Of a DNA stretch of 8,582 nucleotides, positions 1-5,296 are shown one piece after another; position 1 is the stretch's first letter; each line of letters begins with the position of its first letter. A program made the translations under genes and the position numbers. The stretch spans positions 1 through 8,582 of the forward strand of contig JAQVNR010000057.1 of NCBI GenBank assembly GCA_028703035.1, written 5' to 3'. The notes beneath the pieces are model-generated. The model worked only from the letters and a program-made list of their open reading frames with translations. It did not search any database and had not been told where the DNA came from. The stretch is from Bacilli bacterium. Its GTDB lineage: Bacteria; Bacillota_I; Bacilli_A; RF39; UBA660.

Positions 1-55
1 CTCTCGTAGAATAGTCTAAGCTATAAGGTGAGTCAGAACAATCCACAGTGTCAGA

Positions 56-84
56 ATGTATTATAATAAAAGAAAGGATATAAT
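56..84 (+). promoter_or_regulatory. Possible promoter upstream of mraY
   Basis: A perfect TATAAT lies at 79-84. The hexamer 17 bp upstream (56-61, ATGTAT) is a poor -35 match and there is no TGn extension, so this is a weak call. A transcript starting near 91 would begin in a small inverted repeat, AGTTC (91-95) and GAACT (102-106), separated by 6 nt. All three frames hit stops within the first 20 bases, so an upstream gene may end just inside the window, but too little is present to identify it. Nothing else is seen in 1-122. Confidence 0.3.
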
Positions 85-119
85 ACAAGCAGTTCTTTAA
101 TGAACTAATAGTATTATAC

Positions 120-125
120 AAGGTG
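120..125 (+). promoter_or_regulatory. Ribosome binding site fixing the mraY start
   Basis: The bases AAGGTG at 120-125 lie 6 nt before ATG at 132. The GTG at 123, which gives a frame 3 codons longer, is part of this Shine-Dalgarno sequence and so is unlikely to be the start codon. Confidence 0.7.
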
Positions 126-131
126 TATAAA

Positions 132-1124
132 ATGTTAATATTAGCAAAATCAGTCTTAGGATTAATGCTGGGATTTATTTTATCTTTAATAACAGCAGTT
201 ATATTAATACCATTTTTAAAGAAAATAAAGGTCAATCAAACAGTTAGTAGGCTTATCAACAAACGGCATTTAAAAAAAGATGGAACTCCGACTATTGGGG
301 GTCTAATATTTATCATTCCTACAATAATTATAATGATTCTTCTCTATTTAAGAGGATCAATTGAAATGAATTTTAACCTTACAATATTAATGTATGTCTT
401 TATTTGTTATGGAATTCTTGGATTCTTTGATGACTTTTTAAAAGTAAGATATCACAATAATAAAGGAATAAGCACTTTAACAAAATTATTTTTTCAAATA
501 ATAATAGCATTAGTATTTTATATTATATATAAATATAATGGTGGTGACTCATCTTTAATAATTAGTTCTCTAAATATTGATATACCTTTAGGATGGGGAT
601 TTGGTATATTTATCTTACTGGTTTTAGTTGGAACAACAAATGCCGTAAATATAACCGATGGTCTAGATGGATTATGTGGTGGTCTATCAGTAATGGCACT
701 TATTGCTTACGGTGTTATTGCTTGGGGTACAACTTGGGTTACCGGATATCAAGAGCTAGCAATATTTTCTTTTGTTTTAATTGGCTCTCTTCTCGGTTTT
801 CTAGTTTTTAATACCCACCCTGCTAAAATATTTATGGGTGATACTGGATCACTTGCCTTAGGTGGCGCGATTGCTACTTTAGCAATTTTAACTAAACATG
901 AGCTATCTTTAATTGTTATTGGCGGTGTTTTCGTAGTAGAAACACTATCAAGCTTAATTCAAATAATTGCTATTAGAAAGTTTAATACTAAAGTATTTAA
1001 AAAGGCTCCACTCCACCATCATTTTGAAGAACTTGGCTGGGTAGAAACTGATATAGTTAAATTATTTTGGGTAGTTGGATTACTTCTAGCAATGCTTGGT
1101 ATAATTTACGGAGTTTGGATTTAA
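132..1124 (+). CDS. mraY: Phospho-N-acetylmuramoyl-pentapeptide-transferase MraY
   Basis: MraY moves phospho-MurNAc-pentapeptide from the UDP-linked precursor to undecaprenyl phosphate, making lipid I at the inner face of the membrane. The 330-aa product has the usual length and roughly ten hydrophobic helices. Family motifs appear in order: GTPTIGG (about 51-57), the Mg-binding DDFLK (100-104), NAVNITDGLDG (170-180), MGDTGS (235-240) and HHHFE (295-299). No catalytic residue is missing. The start is set at ATG 132 because AAGGTG (120-125) is well spaced to it. The gene is followed after 21 nt by ftsW on the same strand, a dcw-type arrangement, but without the murD that commonly separates the two. 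The assignment is secure. Confidence 0.97.
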   Translation: MLILAKSVLGLMLGFILSLITAVILIPFLKKIKVNQTVSRLINKRHLKKDGTPTIGGLIFIIPTIIIMILLYLRGSIEMNFNLTILMYVFICYGILGFFDDFLKVRYHNNKGISTLTKLFFQIIIALVFYIIYKYNGGDSSLIISSLNIDIPLGWGFGIFILLVLVGTTNAVNITDGLDGLCGGLSVMALIAYGVIAWGTTWVTGYQELAIFSFVLIGSLLGFLVFNTHPAKIFMGDTGSLALGGAIATLAILTKHELSLIVIGGVFVVETLSSLIQIIAIRKFNTKVFKKAPLHHHFEELGWVETDIVKLFWVVGLLLAMLGIIYGVWI

Positions 1125-1145
1125 AAATTCAGATGGGGGTATAAG

Positions 1146-2231
1146 GTGAAAAAAAATATATTAGGAATTATATTTACCGTCTTAGGTTTATCATTATTTG
1201 GCTTAGTAATGGTTTACTCATCAAGTAGTATATGGAGTCAATATAAATTCGAAGACTCGCTATATTTTTTCAAACATCAAGGACTATTTCTAATAATCGG
1301 AATAATTGGAATGTTAATTCTTTCTAAAATAGATTATAAAATATATCATAAAAAAGCAAACTTAATTATTCTAGTTTGCTTTTTATTATTAGGGCTTGTC
1401 CTCATTCCGGGAATTGGCACTATCAGAAATGGTTCAAGAAGTTGGTTTGGTCTTGGCTCTTTTGGCATTCAGCCAAGTGAGTTTGCCAAAGTAGGACTAA
1501 TAATTTTTACTGCTAAATATTTAGCTAATAACGAAAAAATTATGGCAAACTTTAGAAAAGGAGCAGTGCCTATTTTAATTATAATCTTTATTTTCTTTGC
1601 TTTAATTATGCTTGAGCCTGACTTTGGAACTGGAATGGTAATAGTTGGAACATTAATCGGTATGCTCTTTGTTTCAAATATAAAACTTAATTTCTTTGCT
1701 TACGCTGGTGTTGCTGGACTTATAGGTATAGCTTCTCTTATTGTTGCTGCACCTTATCGAATAGCTAGAATCATATCATTTTTAAATCCTTGGAGTGACC
1801 CACTTGGATCAGGTTTTCAAATTATTCAAAGTTTATATGCTATAGGTCCTGGTGGTTTATTTGGCCTTGGGTTTGGAAATTCAATTCAAAAACATTTTTA
1901 CTTACCAGAACCCCAAACAGATTTTATTTTTGCAATTATTAGTGAAGAATTTGGCTTTCTAGGCATAATAATTCTTGCTACTCTTTATCTTACACTATTT
2001 TATAAAGTAGTAAAAATTAGTATTAATTCTAGTGATTTATTTGCTAAATACTTAGCTTTTGGTTTAATATTTGGTATTATGCTACAAACAGTCTTAAATA
2101 TTAGTGTTGTAATTGGCCTTGTTCCTGTAACAGGGGTAACACTACCCTTCTTTAGTTATGGGGGTTCATCGCTCCTAGTATCACTTGGAAGTATCGGAAT
2201 AATATTAAATATAGCTAAGCAAGTAAAGTAA
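1146..2231 (+). CDS. ftsW: Peptidoglycan polymerase FtsW (SEDS family, FtsW/SpoVE type)
   Basis: SEDS glycosyltransferases polymerise lipid II into glycan strands, working with a class B penicillin-binding protein; FtsW does this at the division septum. The 361-aa product is polytopic. Visible SEDS motifs are NGSRSW (95-100), QPSEFAK (109-115), EPDFGTG (157-163), LPEPQTDF (253-260) with the likely essential Asp at 259, and FFSYGGSS (335-342). The PEPQTD form resembles SpoVE/FtsW of Gram-positives more than RodA. Translation starts at GTG 1146, with GGGGGT at 1135-1140 as a plausible ribosome site; no other start is near. Its position directly after mraY supports a dcw role. RodA or a sporulation SpoVE are the alternatives, but the cluster context favours FtsW. 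No clear terminator follows it. Confidence 0.92.
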   Translation: MKKNILGIIFTVLGLSLFGLVMVYSSSSIWSQYKFEDSLYFFKHQGLFLIIGIIGMLILSKIDYKIYHKKANLIILVCFLLLGLVLIPGIGTIRNGSRSWFGLGSFGIQPSEFAKVGLIIFTAKYLANNEKIMANFRKGAVPILIIIFIFFALIMLEPDFGTGMVIVGTLIGMLFVSNIKLNFFAYAGVAGLIGIASLIVAAPYRIARIISFLNPWSDPLGSGFQIIQSLYAIGPGGLFGLGFGNSIQKHFYLPEPQTDFIFAIISEEFGFLGIIILATLYLTLFYKVVKISINSSDLFAKYLAFGLIFGIMLQTVLNISVVIGLVPVTGVTLPFFSYGGSSLLVSLGSIGIILNIAKQVK

Positions 2232-2269
2232 AAGAAATAATCTTACTTAAATCAAAAAATTAAAAAAAA

Positions 2270-2333
2270 CTGCTAATCAACCTGTAAAAGATAATAATAT
2301 AGAGTATATATTATCCCTAGCAGAAAGCAGGTT
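2270..2333 (+). promoter_or_regulatory. Structured leader with interlocking inverted repeats
   Basis: Three inverted repeats occur within 64 bases. CTGCTA (2270-2275) matches TAGCAG (2319-2324). AACCTG (2279-2284) matches CAGGTT (2328-2333). Between them GATAAT-A-ATATA (2290-2301) can pair with TATATATTATC (2305-2315) around a GAG loop. The first two pairs interlock in the order a-b-a'-b', which in RNA would be a pseudoknot or two competing states. The last arm contains the AGG that would serve as ribosome site for the ATG at 2339, so the fold could hide the translation start of the decayed gene that follows. There is no U-run, so it is not an intrinsic terminator. The function is unknown. 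Confidence 0.35.
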
Positions 2334-2338
2334 ATGAA

Positions 2339-2781
2339 ATGAGTGATAGTTTACAGTCAAACAAGTTAACTGAAGTTATGGTTGAAGAAATAAAGGTGAT
2401 TATTGATAGCTTTTTACAAAATTAATAATGAGTTATTATGAGCATATTGGAATGTAGGAAAAATTATTGTAGAAAATGAACAAAATGGAAATATTAAAGC
2501 AGAGTATGGTAAACAGATTATATTAAAATTGTCTAAAGATTTAACAAAGTTATTGGGAAAAGGTTCTTCTAGATCTAACCTTGAATTTATGAGAAGATTT
2601 TATGTCTCGTAGCCAATATCCCAGAAGCTGTCTAGGAAATTGAGTTGTTCTCATCGAGTTATTATATATAAATAATATTGAAAAACGTTCTTTTTATTAA
2701 AAAGAGACGATAAATTCAAAATGGTCAGCAAGAATGCTAAAAGAGCAAATTGGCAAGTCTTTATATGAACGTTTATTATAA
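2339..2781 (+). pseudogene. Decayed YhcG/DUF1016-family nuclease, N-terminal domain only
   Basis: Joining three frames gives a recognisable DUF1016 N-terminal domain. Frame one runs from ATG 2339 through SNKLTEVMVEEIKVIIDSF to a stop at 2423. The second continues with INNELL, a TGA at 2439, AYWNVGKIIVENEQNG, AEYGKQII, LSKDLTKLLGKG and NLEFMRRFY, then a TAG at 2610 and PISQKLSRKLS. The third gives YINNIEKRSFY, a TAA at 2698, then KWSARMLKEQIGKSLYERLL and a stop at 2779-2781. So there are two frameshifts (near 2408 and 2660) and at least three in-frame stops. The C-terminal PDDEXK nuclease domain of full-length relatives is missing entirely. Such proteins often sit in defence islands and restriction loci. 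The remnant is on the opposite strand to the operon that follows. Not functional. Confidence 0.85.
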
Positions 2782-2814
2782 ATATTAAGAACATAAGCTC
2801 TTTTTTAGTAATAT

Positions 2815-2837
2815 AAAAAGCAGAAATATTTCTGCTT
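2815..2837 (-). terminator. Intrinsic terminator of the four-gene operon
   Basis: A perfect 20-nt palindrome at 2818-2837 gives an 8-bp stem (AAGCAGAA with TTCTGCTT) around ATAT. On the minus strand it is followed by a run of five U (2819-2815, partly in the stem) and more A/U. The TAA stop of the last gene (2838-2836) overlaps the base of the stem. On the plus strand there is no U-run, so it should act on the minus strand only. Confidence 0.75.
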
Positions 2838-4158
2838 AAACTGATATTTCTAAGTTTCCAATAAAGACTTTACCTTGATCTTCATTTTGGGGAGCACCAG
2901 TTCCATGTAAATATATTTCAACTGTATATTTATGAATAACTCTTGGCGGAATATAAATATTTCCTTTTACTACTTCACCATTTAATTTTGGTACAGTTTG
3001 AGCACTTAAATTGGGTGCACCATTAGTACCAATTAAGTTATATTTTAAGTTATTAGAAATAAAATTGTTCTTATCTACTTTCCATGTTAAATTATACATA
3101 AGTGGATAATCTGATAAATTTTCAACAGTAAACTCCTTAATAGGCTTTTCACTTGGAACATAACCAGGCATTAAAGTTTGATCTTCTGGTAGCAAACCAG
3201 TAACATTTATTGTTTCTCCATCTGAATAATGAATTATAATGTATGGTGTAGATGTCTCAACTCCTGAACTCCCAGTTTTAATTGATGACCCAGTCCCTAC
3301 AATTGGCTTTTCATCTTCATCTTCATCTTCATTATCTGGATTAATAGGCGTAGTTGGTTTAATACAATTTGTATCACACAAGCCATCACCATCAGTATCA
3401 CAGAATAAATCGCATATCTCATCACCGTTTAAATCAAGATTTAAGTCTGGTGAACAATCTTTATCAGTATCGATATCTAAATCTGCTTTTCCATCTCCAT
3501 CTATATCAATGTTTATATCAGGCCAGCCATCACCATTAAGATCACAATTTAAAGTGCACGTACCACACGCGTCCCCTACTACATAATTAACTAAATTAGT
3601 ATCAGCTTTTTTATCACCATCTAAATCAATGTTAAATCTTGCTTTTCTATTTCCTTTATAATCGATGTTTATATCTGGTTTATTATCACCATCTATATCG
3701 ATATTTATATCAGCAATATTATCTTTATTAATATCTATATTTATATCAGGAATTCCGTCTCCATCAATATCTTTATTTAATGATGCAACACTAAGATAAG
3801 CAAAACCAGCATATGTTGCTCCTGCTAAGGCAAAGAGAAATAACCAAAAAGAAAATATAATCCAGTTCTTACTAATTGTCTTTTTTTCTTCAATCGTGAA
3901 TTTTAAAGTTAACTTTTCTTTAGAAACTTTTAAACTATAAGGTAAAAAAGTATAATCATCTTTAGGATTACATGTAAGTTTAATACATTTATAAACATGT
4001 TTTTTGCTTACTTCTAAATCAGTTTGATATATCTCTTTTAATATTTTTTCGATTTCAATATATTGATCTTGTTCTGATAAAATATTAAATTTAATTAAAT
4101 CAAGAGATTTATCTGCCCTACCAAGTATCGGATTTACTTTTTCTTCTATTTTCCTCAT
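2836..4158 (-). CDS. Single-pass membrane protein with calcium-binding-like repeats and TasA/camelysin-like C-terminal domain (component D)
   Basis: The 440-aa product has five parts. Residues 1-97 form a Lys- and Glu-rich cytoplasmic domain I do not recognise. Residues 98-122 are one membrane helix, and basic residues before it predict the C-terminus outside. Residues 130-265 hold ten 12-residue repeats of the type DxDGDxxxDxNx in two blocks of five (130-189, 206-265), split by a Cys-containing 16-residue insert; they resemble EF-hand or thrombospondin type 3 calcium loops. An acidic then Ser/Gly linker spans about 270-303. The rest is a beta-rich domain with FTVENLS (343-349) and QNEDQGKVFIGNLEI (424-438), recalling TasA/camelysin proteins. 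Eight Cys lie in the exported part (198-265), none in the first repeat block. The start is ATG 4158: AGAGGGTG (4172-4165) sits 6 nt upstream, while GTG 4167 lies inside that site. It follows component C after 17 nt and ends in the operon terminator. Function unknown; surface adhesion, sensing or a stalk are possible. Confidence 0.85.
   Translation of the reverse strand: MRKIEEKVNPILGRADKSLDLIKFNILSEQDQYIEIEKILKEIYQTDLEVSKKHVYKCIKLTCNPKDDYTFLPYSLKVSKEKLTLKFTIEEKKTISKNWIIFSFWLFLFALAGATYAGFAYLSVASLNKDIDGDGIPDINIDINKDNIADINIDIDGDNKPDINIDYKGNRKARFNIDLDGDKKADTNLVNYVVGDACGTCTLNCDLNGDGWPDINIDIDGDGKADLDIDTDKDCSPDLNLDLNGDEICDLFCDTDGDGLCDTNCIKPTTPINPDNEDEDEDEKPIVGTGSSIKTGSSGVETSTPYIIIHYSDGETINVTGLLPEDQTLMPGYVPSEKPIKEFTVENLSDYPLMYNLTWKVDKNNFISNNLKYNLIGTNGAPNLSAQTVPKLNGEVVKGNIYIPPRVIHKYTVEIYLHGTGAPQNEDQGKVFIGNLEISV
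3364..3543 (-). repeat. Five 36-bp coding repeats, Cys-containing block of component D
   Basis: Encodes residues 206-265 as five units of exactly 12 residues: DLNGDGWPDINI, DIDGDGKADLDI, DTDKDCSPDLNL, DLNGDEICDLFC and DTDGDGLCDTNC. Asp positions 1, 3, 5 and 9 match calcium-coordinating loops. Five Cys occur here, all in the last three units. Confidence 0.85.
3592..3771 (-). repeat. Five 36-bp coding repeats, Cys-free block of component D
   Basis: Encodes residues 130-189 as five 12-residue units: DIDGDGIPDINI, DINKDNIADINI, DIDGDNKPDINI, DYKGNRKARFNI and DLDGDKKADTNL. The fourth unit has lost most of the acidic ligands and probably does not bind metal. The units have diverged in DNA sequence, so this is an old amplification rather than a recent one. 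Confidence 0.85.
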
Positions 4159-4164
4159 CGCACT

Positions 4165-4172
4165 CACCCTCT
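4165..4172 (-). promoter_or_regulatory. Ribosome binding site fixing the start of component D
   Basis: Read on the minus strand, AGAGGGTG at 4172-4165 stands 6 nt from ATG 4158. The longer frame beginning at GTG 4167 would place its start codon within this site, with no site of its own. Confidence 0.65.
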
Positions 4173-4175
4173 TAC

Positions 4176-5279
4176 TTATTTTAACATAGTAATTACTTTT
4201 TTAACACTTACTAAGTGGTTATTATAAAATCTTTTATAAGTAGCAGTAATTCCCTTAATTTGATCTTGTTTATATTTTATAGCTAGTTTTAATTCGTTGT
4301 TTATTATCGTTTTTAATTCAGCATCATTAACCTCAAAATTTTTAGCAGTATCAAAAATCAGTTTTTTTAAGCCTGCGTATTTAGAAGTGTCTACTAAAAC
4401 GTCACTTTCATCTAAATTGTTTAAAATACAATAATTTAAATAATATGTTAACGAGTATTTTTTATCAATTAGATTATTACTAAAATCCTTGATTTCTTTA
4501 TATTTTCTAAGCGGTTTTTCTATTTGAAAACGTTCTAAAAATTCCCATAATCTTAATGCATATATAAAGTTTTGATCTTTTAGAATTACATTAGTTTTAC
4601 GAATTGGTGACCTTACTGGATTAGCATTCATCATATTTTTCATAAATTGACTACTTTTAAAATCATCTAAAATATCTCTAATCTCTTCAATTTTATCTTG
4701 TAAGTTAAGCGGTTTATTAGAGTCTTCTAATAGTTTCTCATAATTAACTGATTTTAATGATATCGAGTAATTAATATTTTCATTTTTAAATTTAGTACTT
4801 GCCTCATAACTAACCGTTTTTATCTCTTTAAAACTAGATTCTTCATCTTTATATACTAATTGATTTTGAACAAATACATATAAATTATTAATAAGTGAGT
4901 AAATAAATCTATTTTCATATAAATCAATTGTTTCTTCTTTAAAAATATTAAGTAGTTTAATTGGTTTAACTACTCCATCTTTATCAACTTCTTGGATTAA
5001 AGAAGTATGCTGAGCTAGATGTTTTATTGACTCCTCTGTTATTTTTTTGGTTTTTTCAATCGGAATAATATCTTCTTCTTGAACTATAAAACGTCTTGGA
5101 TTACGAATAATTTTATCTAAATAAGGAATAGCATCTAAAATTGTGTCAACCCATGAAAAATCAATAGTTAATCTTTCACTATTTCTTTTTGCGACTACTT
5201 TAGATTTTGTTTTAGTAATAAAATCTTTTGTTTCGTCGGGATTTAAGCTACCTACAATAGCTTGTAATTCTTCATTCAT
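4176..5279 (-). CDS. DUF2357/McrC-like partner protein without a visible nuclease motif (component C)
   Basis: The 367-aa product has no signal peptide or membrane helix and should be cytoplasmic. Its pattern recalls DUF2357 proteins, which partner McrB-like ATPases: SWVDTI (42-47), NPRRFI (60-65), LAQHTSLI (88-95), LLNIFKEE (109-116), YENRFIYSLI (121-130), and RKTNVILKDQNFIYALRLWE (227-246). In McrC-type relatives a PDDEXK nuclease follows, but I find no D-x(n)-ExK arrangement in residues 250-367, which look helical and Lys-rich. It is therefore more likely an adaptor that binds the ATPase ring than an enzyme. The start is ATG 5279, with AAAGGAAG (5294-5287) 7 nt upstream. An ATG at 5336 would extend the frame into the ATPase gene without a good ribosome site. 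It follows that gene after 17 nt and precedes component D by 17 nt. Family assignment is from motif memory and is moderate. Confidence 0.8.
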   Translation of the reverse strand: MNEELQAIVGSLNPDETKDFITKTKSKVVAKRNSERLTIDFSWVDTILDAIPYLDKIIRNPRRFIVQEEDIIPIEKTKKITEESIKHLAQHTSLIQEVDKDGVVKPIKLLNIFKEETIDLYENRFIYSLINNLYVFVQNQLVYKDEESSFKEIKTVSYEASTKFKNENINYSISLKSVNYEKLLEDSNKPLNLQDKIEEIRDILDDFKSSQFMKNMMNANPVRSPIRKTNVILKDQNFIYALRLWEFLERFQIEKPLRKYKEIKDFSNNLIDKKYSLTYYLNYCILNNLDESDVLVDTSKYAGLKKLIFDTAKNFEVNDAELKTIINNELKLAIKYKQDQIKGITATYKRFYNNHLVSVKKVITMLK

Positions 5280-5286
5280 AAAATAT

Positions 5287-5294
5287 CTTCCTTT
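5287..5294 (-). promoter_or_regulatory. Ribosome binding site fixing the start of component C
   Basis: Minus-strand AAAGGAAG at 5294-5287 lies 7 nt before ATG 5279. This sets the start 19 codons inside the longest frame and removes a 40-nt overlap with the ATPase gene. Confidence 0.7.
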
Positions 5295-5296
5295 AT

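Noticed and set aside
56..100. A 14-codon frame upstream of mraY
   Set aside because: The nearest purine-rich site is about 24 nt away and the peptide shows nothing recognisable.
593..811. Second open frame inside mraY
   Set aside because: It lies wholly inside a gene with intact family motifs and its product is a Trp/Cys-rich frame-shifted reading.
2739..2804. AAAAGAGC (2739-2746) and GCTCTTTT (2797-2804) as a plus-strand terminator
   Set aside because: The 50-nt loop is too long for an intrinsic terminator and one arm lies inside the pseudogene coding remnant.
3239..3586. Ser/Pro-rich open frame on the plus strand opposite the repeat region
   Set aside because: It is the mirror of the GAT-rich repeats of component D (ATC and TCA codons read as Ile/Ser), begins without a ribosome site, and has no separate evidence of coding.
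3364..3771. 36-bp tandem repeats as a CRISPR array
   Set aside because: The repeats are contiguous without spacers, stay in frame and vary at codon level; they code for protein.
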